A stretch of 64,000 bases of DNA from Clostridia bacterium (lineage in GTDB: Bacteria > Bacillota > Clostridia > Saccharofermentanales > Saccharofermentanaceae). The stretch spans positions 1 to 64,000 of the forward strand of contig JAKSRG010000001.1 of the NCBI GenBank assembly GCA_024403735.1, read 5' to 3'. The notes beneath the pieces are model-generated. The model saw only the letters and a list, made by a program, of their open reading frames with translations. It was not told the DNA's origin and did no database searches. Every line of letters starts with the position of its first letter. The stretch's first letter is position 1. Made by a program: the position numbers and the translations under genes. This document shows, in pieces, positions 28,731-37,555 of the stretch.

Positions 28731-30646
28731 GATACTGCAGAATATCCAACAGGTAACCATGGATTTCCAGCATCAATATCTGCTTCTGTCTTGTAGTAAG
28801 GCATTGGAAGAGTACCAGTATATTCGCACTTACCTGTGAGAGCATTTACGATAGCAGTTCCGCCTTCTGAACCAGGAAGGTAACACATGATTACTGAATC
28901 CCAATCGTTAATATAATCTTCGATGATTACATTTCGTCCTGCGATGAGAAGTGTAATAGTAGGGAGACCTGACTCTTTAGCAAGTGCAATAGCTTCGTCG
29001 TTTCCGAGAAGTTCGCATGGTCCAGTAATAGACAAGTCTTCAACGTCTCCAATCCATTCAGCATATGGTGTTTCACCTAAGCAGAGAAGAACTACATCAC
29101 AAGAAGAAATCTCATCAGGATCAGTAACAATTTCAATTCCATATTCATCTGCAATGTTGTCGAGTGCTTTCTTAATAGTTGTAGCCTGTGGGCAAACTCT
29201 CATTCCAAAATCCTGATCAGAAAGACCACACCATACATAAGTCCAGCCGCCTAACATTGCGCCTGTATCATCTGCAGCAGGACCAGCAAGGAAAACTTTT
29301 GAACCTGGTTCAATTGTGAGGCCACCATCTGCTTTGAGGGGTACTAACGATTCTTCAGCAAGCTTTGTAGCAACTTCTTTTGAGTACTCAGAAGCGAAGT
29401 CATATGAAGGATTTGTATTCTCGAAGAAAGGATCTTCTAGAAGTCCACAGTCCATTTTAACTTTTATAATTCTTGTAACAGCATCATCAATTCTTTCCAT
29501 TGAGATAGAACCTTCGTTAGCTGCTTCAACGATGTACTGCTTGCAGATCTCATAGTGATCAGCTTCCATGAGCATATCAATACCAGAATTGATTGACAAA
29601 ATTACGTTGTCTTTTAGAGTTGCACCTGAACAGTTCTCAATTGAGTCCCAGTCAGAGATGATGAACCCATCAAATCCCATTTCATTCTTAAGTAGGTAAA
29701 TGTAATCGCCGTACTCGTGCATCTTGATGCCGTTCAATGAAGAGTGTGAGATCATGATTACAGGAACTCCAGAATCGATAAGAGCTTGGTAAATAGCGAG
29801 GTTCTCAGCGATAACTTCATCGCTAACCTGAGCATCACCACGGTCGATCAATCTGTATGTATTGCCAGAATATTCACCCGTACCATATAAAGCGTAACCA
29901 TCACAGATAAAGTGCTTAGCACAAGGTACAACACCTTCTGCCATAAGACCTTCTGAATAAGCTACAGCAAGTGGAGTGATGATTGAAGGCTCTGATGAGT
30001 AGCTCTCATATGTACGACCCCATCTAGGATCCTGAGCAGCAGCAACGCAAGGTGAGAAGTTGAATATCATTTGAGTGTGCATGATATCGCTACCAACGCA
30101 TACACCCATCTCATAAGTAAGGTCAATGTCATTAGCGGCACCGATATTGATGTTATGAGGGAAGATAACACAGTTAGAAGCGAAGTTAACGCCGTGAACT
30201 GAATCGTTTCCGTAAATCATTGGAATTCCATTATCAGCTGCGAGTGCCTGCTCCTGGTAGTTGTTAATAATCTTTGCCCATTTATCGTAACTATACTGAG
30301 GAATATCATCGTAATGGGAAAGAATTGAACCATAGCAGTTAGTTGCCATGTCTGCAGAAGATAGGTTGTAGATAGCTGGTTCAACCATCTGGTTGGCTTT
30401 CTGCTCGATTGTCATTGAAGCTACAATCTCTTCAGCAGTCATGCCGTCATACCAATAACCTTCTTGCACTGGTTCAGTTGTTTCTACTACTGCTGCTGTT
30501 GTTTCATCTGCGACAGTTGTCTCGAAAGCTGGCATTGTAATAGTAGAAGAAGCTTCTGTTGTTTCTTCTGTCGTTGTAGCACAAGACGAAATGGAAAGAA
30601 CAAAGCTAAATGCTAAAAGCATAGAAATGAATTTAGACTTTTTCAT
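28727..30646 (-). CDS. Glycoside hydrolase family 3 lipoprotein (beta-glucosidase/xylosidase-like)
   Basis: A 639-residue exported enzyme. The signal peptide ends in lipobox SISSC, followed by a Thr/Glu-rich linker to about residue 60. The GH3 N-terminal barrel contains the KHFICDG element and the nucleophile D332 in IISDWDS; the C-terminal alpha/beta sandwich begins near 455 (VFLAGPAADDTGAMLGGW). It should release glucose, xylose or similar from beta-glycans at the cell surface; substrate not deducible. The ATG at 30646 behind AGGGG is preferred over codons further upstream because it begins a clean MKKSKF signal peptide. Confidence 0.92.
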   Translation of the reverse strand: MKKSKFISMLLAFSFVLSISSCATTTEETTEASSTITMPAFETTVADETTAAVVETTEPVQEGYWYDGMTAEEIVASMTIEQKANQMVEPAIYNLSSADMATNCYGSILSHYDDIPQYSYDKWAKIINNYQEQALAADNGIPMIYGNDSVHGVNFASNCVIFPHNINIGAANDIDLTYEMGVCVGSDIMHTQMIFNFSPCVAAAQDPRWGRTYESYSSEPSIITPLAVAYSEGLMAEGVVPCAKHFICDGYALYGTGEYSGNTYRLIDRGDAQVSDEVIAENLAIYQALIDSGVPVIMISHSSLNGIKMHEYGDYIYLLKNEMGFDGFIISDWDSIENCSGATLKDNVILSINSGIDMLMEADHYEICKQYIVEAANEGSISMERIDDAVTRIIKVKMDCGLLEDPFFENTNPSYDFASEYSKEVATKLAEESLVPLKADGGLTIEPGSKVFLAGPAADDTGAMLGGWTYVWCGLSDQDFGMRVCPQATTIKKALDNIADEYGIEIVTDPDEISSCDVVLLCLGETPYAEWIGDVEDLSITGPCELLGNDEAIALAKESGLPTITLLIAGRNVIIEDYINDWDSVIMCYLPGSEGGTAIVNALTGKCEYTGTLPMPYYKTEADIDAGNPWLPVGYSAVS

Positions 30647-30774
30647 AAGTTGTACCCCTAATAATAATTTGCAATACCATATTAACAATAGGCTCAAATA
30701 ATGAGAATAGGATTATTTCATTTTTTGTACTGATAAATTATACTTTAGTGAGAATTGGTAATAGGAGAACTGTT

Positions 30775-31194
30775 ATGAGAATACTTCTTATAGATGGACA
30801 GGGCGGTAAATTAGGTAAAGAATTAGTTGAACTTATTATTACTAGATTTCCTCAGGTTGAGTTGACTGCTGTAGGTACTAATACTATTGCTACAACATCA
30901 ATGATAAAGGGTGGTGCTAAGAATGCTGCAACTGGAGAAAATGCAGTAATAGTAGGATGCCGTAAAACTGATATTATTGTAGGTCCAATTGGTATTGTTA
31001 TAGCTGATTCTATGCTAGGTGAGATTACACCTAAAATGGCTGTGGCTGTAGGTCAGAGCGATGCTACAAAAATCCTTATTCCATCATTCAAATGCAACAA
31101 TATTGTAGCTGGTGTAAGTAAGGCTACGATGTCTGATCTCATTGACGATGCGATGAGTAAAATTGAGGCAATTATCTCTGGTAATTGTTTATAA
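30775..31194 (+). CDS. DUF3842 family protein
   Basis: A 139-residue protein starting MRILLIDGQGGKLGKELV, a nucleotide-binding-like GxGGxxG loop, followed by AVGTNTIATTSMIKGGAKNAATGENA and a VGPIGIVIADSMLGEITP segment. This is the DUF3842 family, seen in clostridia and without known function; the Rossmann-like start suggests dinucleotide or nucleotide binding. The ATG at 30775 behind AGGAGAA is preferred to an upstream GTG. No terminator was seen downstream. Confidence 0.85.
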   Translation: MRILLIDGQGGKLGKELVELIITRFPQVELTAVGTNTIATTSMIKGGAKNAATGENAVIVGCRKTDIIVGPIGIVIADSMLGEITPKMAVAVGQSDATKILIPSFKCNNIVAGVSKATMSDLIDDAMSKIEAIISGNCL

Positions 31195-31327
31195 TTGAAT
31201 TACAACCAAAATCACTCATTACTGTAATATTAATGACATTATCGAATGTTAGAATTCTATCATCTTAAATTATATGTAACGTGTAACTGTGAAATGGTGC
31301 GCGTTGGTATGAATGAGAGGGAGAAAG

Positions 31328-34300
31328 ATGGAATTCTCATATTCTAATGATTGCTTTTTACCATACGATACTTTTGACAGCATCTTCGAAGAACGAGTGA
31401 TGCCTGAATTTGGTTTGGTTAAAACTCCATATACAAGAGAATTAAGTACTTGGAAGTTCTTCCTTGCTAAGTCTGAGAATGAAATCCCAATGGGATTTGA
31501 TGAGATATATTTTGATGATAGTGATTGGGCATTGATTAATGTTCCATCAACATGGCAGACAGAAGGTTACAGTTTGCCACAGAACTTGTTATATGATTTT
31601 CCTGCGGTTCTCGAACAGGATAAAGAGAGACGTGAGACAAGTATCAGTAACAAGTTGTATATGAATTCAACTAATTCTGAGGATGATGAAGTAGGTATTT
31701 ATCGTACAACAGTTGTATTCTCTGAAGAAGATGTTGATAGAGCTATTTACCTCGAGGCTTCAGGTATTTCAGGAAGCTTTGAAGTATATATGAATGGTAA
31801 GAATATCACTAAGTCTCATGCTGTACTTGTTAATAAGAAGCTATTAATCTCTCCAGATGCAATGGTAGGTGTGAATTCACTTGTAATCATTGTTAATCGT
31901 TTTGATAGAGATAATAAGGGCTTAATAATCAAAGAGAATGCTAACTTTGGTTTTAGCGGTATCTATAGACCAATCTCTCTTACATTTGAACCACTTCTTG
32001 AGATGAGTAATCTACATATTAAGTGTAGATTTATTCCTAATGCGTATGTTAATCAATTAGCATTAGATAATACTGGTTCAGAGCGTAAGAGTGTAGCTAA
32101 GGTATCACGTGGTGATTACATGGTATTCACTAATGTGAAGATTACTAATCACACTGATTATATGATGCCATTTACAGTTAAGACTTCAATTCTTGAAGCT
32201 AGAGGAGAGTATGATCCATATAATCTTCCTTATGCTAAATTGAATATAGAAAAAGAGATCGAAGGTGCAGTTGATGCACATGGTTCTGGAGTATTCGAAG
32301 GTCAGGCTATTGCTGTTAATGTTGCTCAGTGGTCTGATGCTACTCCTGTTCAGTACGATTTGGTTCTCGAATTACTTGATAGTGAAGGACGAACAATCTG
32401 TACTAAGAAGAGACGTTTTGGTTTTAGAACTGTAGATCTTATTCTCGATAAGATTAATATTAATGAGCGTCGTGTTCCATTAATGCTTACTAAGTACTAT
32501 GAGTTCGATCCAAAGAATGGTATTGCTGTTCCACTTAATAGAATGAGACAGGATATTGTTCTTATGAAGCGCTGCGGAATTAACGGAATCATTGTTCAGG
32601 CATTCCCAGCTAATGACATGCTTTTAAATCTTTGCGATCAGTACGGTATCTATGTATTTGCCCTTGCTGATAGAAGATATATTAAAGAGTACGTTGATAT
32701 TCATATGATACATCCTAGTATCATTGCATGGGGTTTCCCAGAATATCACTATGATGAAGCTAAGTGTAAAGAAGCTAAGGCTGCTTGTCTTGAAATTGAT
32801 GATACAAGACCTTGGTATGCTGAGGCTGACTATAAAAATGTAGTATCAGATATTATTCCTTTCCCAAGTGAAGCAGGAAAAGTATTTGGTCCATGGCAGG
32901 ATCTCTGTCTTGATAGAGAGAATATTTTCTCTAAGAATAAGTCTGGAAAGAGTTTATTTAATTCTGTACCAGGTCGTATGCATTTTGATGACGATGACGC
33001 TGATTATAAGTGGATTCATCAGGCTGACCTTGAAGGTGGTAAGAAGCGTGATGACAGTAGTATCGGTCAGGGTATTGTTGATAGTGACAGAAATCCACAT
33101 CCTATATATTTCGATATTAAGAAGCAGTGTGAGATTATTAGTATCTTCCCAGATCCTAATAATCCAACAGCATTTACAATGCGTAATGTTCATCCATTTG
33201 CTTTCTCTGACGAGATGATTCTCGAATGGAAGCTTATGTTAGGTGGTAATGTTCTTATGTTTGGTAATGGTCTCATTTCTGAGATTGAGCCATATGGAAC
33301 TAGGTCGCTTAAGTTTAATCTCGATATTGGTAAGTATCTTGTAGATGGTTGGGCTAAGGATAATACATCTTACATTGAGATGTACAATAACGCTTTGTCA
33401 CATGAGCTTATTTTCGATATCAGCCTTAAATTAGCTAAGGATAGCTTCTATTCAAGAGAAGGTCAGGAAGTTGCATTCTATCAGGAAATACTAGCTGATG
33501 AAGTTGCTTCTCCTGTTGTTACTGAAACTAAGACACTTGGTTCACTTAATGCTTTCTCTGTTAAGAAGTTATTGGATGACAATAACGGACTTCCAATCCT
33601 TCCAATGTCAGCTTCTGAAGATGAGACTTCTGAGGATCGTACTAATGAAGAAGAGGCAACTCCTGAGAATACAGATAGTGAACAGTCAAATATTGTTCTA
33701 GCTGGTGAAGGTGAGATATCTGCTACTGAGATCATGGAAGATGAGAAGATTAAGGAAGAAGAGATGGCTGTCTATGGTCTTCCACAGGGCATCATCGTTG
33801 ATAAGGATAATATCTATATTGGTATTGATCGTAAAACAGGCGCTGTTAACCATATTAGAATTGGTGAATTTGAATTCCTTAAGGGTGGCTTCTTACCAAG
33901 CTTCTATCGTTGTCCTTCTAATGTAGATAGAACAGATAAGAGTTTTATATTGTCTAAGACAATCTTCTCTAAGGAGAGCGATTATGAAAGCATCCAGGAT
34001 TCTCTTGAATTCGTAGGTTGTAATTACGGTAGTAGCAATGGAATTTTCTCTCTTGTTACTAGATATAAGTCATTCGCAATGAAGGGTGAAGTTCTTCTTT
34101 ATTATGAGATCAAAGATGCGAAGAAGCTTTCAGTTACACTCGCATTCACACCTAAGTACGACATGATTAGATATGGTTTGCGTGTACCAGTATCTAAGGA
34201 TGATGTTACATGTAAATGGTATGGTAGAGGTCCAGGAGAATCCTATTTTGATCGTAAGAATGCGACAAGATTTGGCATATTCCAGGCGAAGGTAGATGAG

Positions 34301-34627
34301 ATTTATCATCCATACGCTAGACCGGCAGAGAATAGTTCACATACTGATACTTCAGCATTAGTTCTATCTAATTCTGAAGGTGGAAGTATAAAGATTATAA
34401 GAGAAGAGAATAAGAAGTTTGAATTTACTGTTTTGCCTTATTCACCAGAGCAGATGAATGAATTCTTACATCAGGAGCAACTTATGCAGAATGAATACTG
34501 CGAACTCTTCTTGGATTTCTGCTCCAAAGAAATTGAAAGAACAAAATCAAATGTTTCTATGCAACCACTAAAGAAAAACATTTCTTATAAAGAAACATTT
34601 GAGTTCCTAATTAATTCTTCTAATTAA
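31328..34627 (+). CDS. GH2/LacZ-like protein with degenerate active site
   Basis: About 1099 residues with the domain order of large beta-galactosidases: N-terminal jelly roll (FDDSDWALINVPSTWQ; VGIYRTTVVF), Ig-like domain, shortened TIM barrel, and C-terminal Bgal_small_N domain (KWYGRGPGESYFDRK near 964). The catalytic signatures are lost: SHYP becomes QAFPAN, WSLGNE becomes WGFPE (E472 may remain), and the CEYxHAMGNS nucleophile segment is replaced by an unrelated polar stretch before IVDSDRNPHP. An acidic Glu/Ser/Thr linker (about 758-815) interrupts the C-terminal half. No signal peptide. It may be a carbohydrate-binding pseudoenzyme; this is inference. Start chosen behind GAGGGAG. Confidence 0.85.
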   Translation: MEFSYSNDCFLPYDTFDSIFEERVMPEFGLVKTPYTRELSTWKFFLAKSENEIPMGFDEIYFDDSDWALINVPSTWQTEGYSLPQNLLYDFPAVLEQDKERRETSISNKLYMNSTNSEDDEVGIYRTTVVFSEEDVDRAIYLEASGISGSFEVYMNGKNITKSHAVLVNKKLLISPDAMVGVNSLVIIVNRFDRDNKGLIIKENANFGFSGIYRPISLTFEPLLEMSNLHIKCRFIPNAYVNQLALDNTGSERKSVAKVSRGDYMVFTNVKITNHTDYMMPFTVKTSILEARGEYDPYNLPYAKLNIEKEIEGAVDAHGSGVFEGQAIAVNVAQWSDATPVQYDLVLELLDSEGRTICTKKRRFGFRTVDLILDKININERRVPLMLTKYYEFDPKNGIAVPLNRMRQDIVLMKRCGINGIIVQAFPANDMLLNLCDQYGIYVFALADRRYIKEYVDIHMIHPSIIAWGFPEYHYDEAKCKEAKAACLEIDDTRPWYAEADYKNVVSDIIPFPSEAGKVFGPWQDLCLDRENIFSKNKSGKSLFNSVPGRMHFDDDDADYKWIHQADLEGGKKRDDSSIGQGIVDSDRNPHPIYFDIKKQCEIISIFPDPNNPTAFTMRNVHPFAFSDEMILEWKLMLGGNVLMFGNGLISEIEPYGTRSLKFNLDIGKYLVDGWAKDNTSYIEMYNNALSHELIFDISLKLAKDSFYSREGQEVAFYQEILADEVASPVVTETKTLGSLNAFSVKKLLDDNNGLPILPMSASEDETSEDRTNEEEATPENTDSEQSNIVLAGEGEISATEIMEDEKIKEEEMAVYGLPQGIIVDKDNIYIGIDRKTGAVNHIRIGEFEFLKGGFLPSFYRCPSNVDRTDKSFILSKTIFSKESDYESIQDSLEFVGCNYGSSNGIFSLVTRYKSFAMKGEVLLYYEIKDAKKLSVTLAFTPKYDMIRYGLRVPVSKDDVTCKWYGRGPGESYFDRKNATRFGIFQAKVDEIYHPYARPAENSSHTDTSALVLSNSEGGSIKIIREENKKFEFTVLPYSPEQMNEFLHQEQLMQNEYCELFLDFCSKEIERTKSNVSMQPLKKNISYKETFEFLINSSN

Positions 34628-34632
34628 CTATG

Positions 34633-34670
34633 AGAAAAAGCTGTTCCATATGGGATGGCTTTTTTTCATG
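34633..34670 (+). terminator. Terminator of the GH2-like gene
   Basis: AAAAAGC pairs with GCTTTTT with an inner TTCC/GGGA pairing, followed by a T-tract. Confidence 0.75.
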
Positions 34671-34817
34671 CTCAAAATTAGTAATATGATGACCCCAAAC
34701 TTTAAAAGTATTAATAAACTTTGATTCGTTTACTAACTGTTAATTATTTGGAGTCATATGTTTATTATTTTATCGATAGAATAATTATACTAGTAATTAT
34801 GTGATGGGGTAATTTTG

Positions 34818-36734
34818 ATGAGGAGAAAGGTTGCTATATTTGCTAATGGTTGGAGCGATGAACAGATACTTAATGCTATGAGTAGTATTAAGGAATGCGC
34901 TAATGAGAATGATATTGAATTGCAGTTGTTCGTAGAATATGCATCCATTAGTGATTTGCCTGAGTTTGCTCAAGGATATTTAAATATTCTCAATCTTCCT
35001 AATCTTGAAGATTATGATGGTGTTTTCTTATTTGGTAATACGCTTAACAATCGTGGTGAACTTGATATTCTTGTTGAAAAAATCAAGAAAGCAAATGTTC
35101 CAGCTGTATGTCTTGAGTATCAAGTAGATGGAATAGATTGTTTCTGTACTGATAATTATACTGGTATGCGCGAATTATGTGAGCATATTGTTAACGAGCA
35201 TCATGTTAAGAAGGTAGCTTTTGTTTCAGGTGATGACAATAACTTAGAGAATATAGAGCGAAGAAAAGCTCTTGAAGATGTACTAGAAGAGCATGGATTA
35301 TCTCTTGATCCTGAAGATGTAGTTCAGGGTGGATGGAGTTATCACGAAGTGCATTTGAACGTCCCTAAATACGTTGAGAAACGCGGTTTACCTGATGCTT
35401 TTGTATGTGCTAATGATATTATGGCAATGGGTACAATTCTCATTTTAGGTTTACATGGCTATTGTGTGCCTGACGATGTACTAGTAACAGGATTTGATAA
35501 TACAACTGATGCCAAGGCATTTAATCCTATTATTACGTCTGTTGATCGTGATTGTAAGGATTTAAGTTACGATGCTATGCAGCGTCTTGTTGATGTTATG
35601 AATGGAGCTCCTGTTAACGGACTTTCTTTGTATAAATCAAAAATGTCTTTAGGCGAGAGTTGTGGCTGCACTATGTCACGAGGAGATAAGCGCAATTATG
35701 CTAACCTAAGAAATAACGCTTTCTCACTTCCTGTAAAGAAAACAATCTTCGATTGGCATCTAGCTTCTATCGATGAACTTACTCATGACGAAGTTAATTC
35801 ATTAGAAGCTGTGAATAATGGTTTCAGATATTTGTTTAGAAATATAAATAAGCCTGATTATAATGCTTATGAAGGATATTCATTCTGTATATGCCTTGAT
35901 GAGTCTTTCTTGGATACAATCTTTAATCAGGGTACTGGTCGCTTCATTGGATATGGAGATAAAATGTGTGTTATTTATTGTATGGATAACCGCAAGTCCT
36001 TAGATATACAGTATATAGATAAATCTTATATCTTCCCAAAATTTGAAGAAACTCATGATGGACCATCAACATATGTTATTGCTCCTATTCATGATAAGAG
36101 CCTTACAATTGGTTATGCAGTATTTAAAGATAGTCTTCGATTAATTGATATGACATTCTTAACTGAGTGGCTTAAGCATATCGCTAAGATGTTATTACGT
36201 GCTAGAGTTAATATCCGTATGGAGATAATGCATCAGAAACTTCAGGAAATCTCTTATATTGATGAACTATCAGGACTTCTTAATCGAAAGGGTTATGAGA
36301 AGAAAGCAATTCCATTCTTGGAGCAGATTAGAGTTGATGGTAAAACTGGTATCCTTATGGTAGTTGATATCAATAGGATGAAGGATATTAATGATCGCTA
36401 TGGTCATCTTCAGGGTGATACAGCAATAAGAATTGTATCTAAAGCTATTAAGTCTATTATTCCTAAAGAATGGTATGCAGTAAGATACGGTGGTGATGAG
36501 TTCGTTATTCTAGGCGAGAAGGTGTTCGTAGATAACGGTGATATCATTATGAAGCAATTGTGCGACGAGGTTAAGAGAATAGCAAATGAGATGATGATAT
36601 CTTTTGAACTCACTGTCAGCGTTGGTTCTGTAATAATTACGCCTAACGAGTCGATTGTATTAGATGAATACTTTAAGTATGCTGATAATGCTATGTACGA
36701 GATGAAAAAGAAACAGCACAATGAAGTTGAATAA
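34818..36734 (+). CDS. LacI-type sensor domain fused to GGDEF (diguanylate cyclase)
   Basis: A 638-residue cytosolic signalling protein. Residues 1-275 are a LacI/GalR-type periplasmic-binding fold (KKVAFVSGDDNNLENIERRKAL; PDAFVCANDIMAMGTI; VTGFDNTTDAK) without the DNA-binding HTH. A middle region (about 310-465) resembles a GAF-like sensory domain, and a short helix leads to a GGDEF domain with intact GGDEF at 558-562. The RxxD inhibitory site upstream of it is absent (PKEWYAVR). It likely makes c-di-GMP in response to a sugar or similar ligand. The ATG at 34818 is chosen; the ribosome binding site is weak (GGGG). Confidence 0.9.
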   Translation: MRRKVAIFANGWSDEQILNAMSSIKECANENDIELQLFVEYASISDLPEFAQGYLNILNLPNLEDYDGVFLFGNTLNNRGELDILVEKIKKANVPAVCLEYQVDGIDCFCTDNYTGMRELCEHIVNEHHVKKVAFVSGDDNNLENIERRKALEDVLEEHGLSLDPEDVVQGGWSYHEVHLNVPKYVEKRGLPDAFVCANDIMAMGTILILGLHGYCVPDDVLVTGFDNTTDAKAFNPIITSVDRDCKDLSYDAMQRLVDVMNGAPVNGLSLYKSKMSLGESCGCTMSRGDKRNYANLRNNAFSLPVKKTIFDWHLASIDELTHDEVNSLEAVNNGFRYLFRNINKPDYNAYEGYSFCICLDESFLDTIFNQGTGRFIGYGDKMCVIYCMDNRKSLDIQYIDKSYIFPKFEETHDGPSTYVIAPIHDKSLTIGYAVFKDSLRLIDMTFLTEWLKHIAKMLLRARVNIRMEIMHQKLQEISYIDELSGLLNRKGYEKKAIPFLEQIRVDGKTGILMVVDINRMKDINDRYGHLQGDTAIRIVSKAIKSIIPKEWYAVRYGGDEFVILGEKVFVDNGDIIMKQLCDEVKRIANEMMISFELTVSVGSVIITPNESIVLDEYFKYADNAMYEMKKKQHNEVE

Positions 36735-36790
36735 TCTAATTCTATTAAGTATTGGCTCTTGTTGGGGTCAGCATAAAAATTAGAAACAAG

Positions 36791-36821
36791 AAAAAAGGAA
36801 CTGCCTCGGCAGTTCCTTTTG
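36791..36821. terminator. Bidirectional terminator between convergent genes
   Basis: AAAAGGAACTGCC and GGCAGTTCCTTTT form a stem with A- and T-tracts on both sides, serving the GGDEF gene on + and the pseudouridine synthase operon on -. Confidence 0.9.
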
Positions 36822-36823
36822 TT

Positions 36824-37555
36824 TTACTTCTTAGTAAGCGAGAATAGAATTTGTTTCTCTTTGTTTGTTAATTCACGATATTCACCAGGCTGCATATCTC
36901 CTAATTCGATATTCATAAATCTAATACGCTTGAGTTTAACAACCTTATAGCCTAGATACTCGCACATGCGTCTAATTTGGCGATTTAAGCCCTGTGTGAG
37001 AATAATGTTGAATTTCCTTTGACCGAGCTTTCTGACCTTGCAAGGGAGCGTTACGCGGTCTAGAATAGGTAATCCATTAGACATTCTGTTTATGAATTCA
37101 TCATCAATAGGTTTATCTACTGAAACAACATATTCTTTCTCGTGTCCATGCTCAGCTCTTAAAAGCTTATTAACTATATCTCCGTCATTAGTTAATAGGA
37201 TAAGTCCAGATGAATTCTTATCTAGGCGACCAATAGGGAAGATGCGTTCCTCGAAGCCTAGGAAATCTACAATATTATCAACATCACGAGTATCAGTTGT
37301 ACAAGTAATTCCTAATGGCTTATTAAGAGCGATGTAAATGTGATCATCGTTAGGGACAACAGGTTCATTATTAACTAATACTGTCTGACCCTCGAGTACA
37401 CGACTTCCATTCTCAGCAATAACACCATCGATAGTAACAGCACCAGCTTCAATAAGCTTATCAGCCTCTCGTCTTGAGCAATAACCAGACTGAGCAATGT
37501 ACTTATTAATTCTTACTCCATCTTGTGTGTTATTAGAATTATCCATCAATACCAT
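36824..37555 (-). CDS. Pseudouridine synthase, RsuA/RluB/RluF group
   Basis: A 243-residue RNA-modifying enzyme. An S4 RNA-binding domain (about 14-70: RINKYIAQSGYCSRREADKLI) precedes the catalytic domain with GRLDKNSSGL, where Asp is the catalytic residue, and the QGLNRQIRRMCEYLGYKV motif. RluF-like (23S rRNA) is most likely from overall pattern, but RluB is not excluded. Two ATGs compete (37555 with AGGAG 10 bases away, and 37546 overlapping the kinase stop as TGATG). It is the last gene of the two-component operon, coupled by overlap to the kinase. Confidence 0.88.
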   Translation of the reverse strand: MVLMDNSNNTQDGVRINKYIAQSGYCSRREADKLIEAGAVTIDGVIAENGSRVLEGQTVLVNNEPVVPNDDHIYIALNKPLGITCTTDTRDVDNIVDFLGFEERIFPIGRLDKNSSGLILLTNDGDIVNKLLRAEHGHEKEYVVSVDKPIDDEFINRMSNGLPILDRVTLPCKVRKLGQRKFNIILTQGLNRQIRRMCEYLGYKVVKLKRIRFMNIELGDMQPGEYRELTNKEKQILFSLTKK

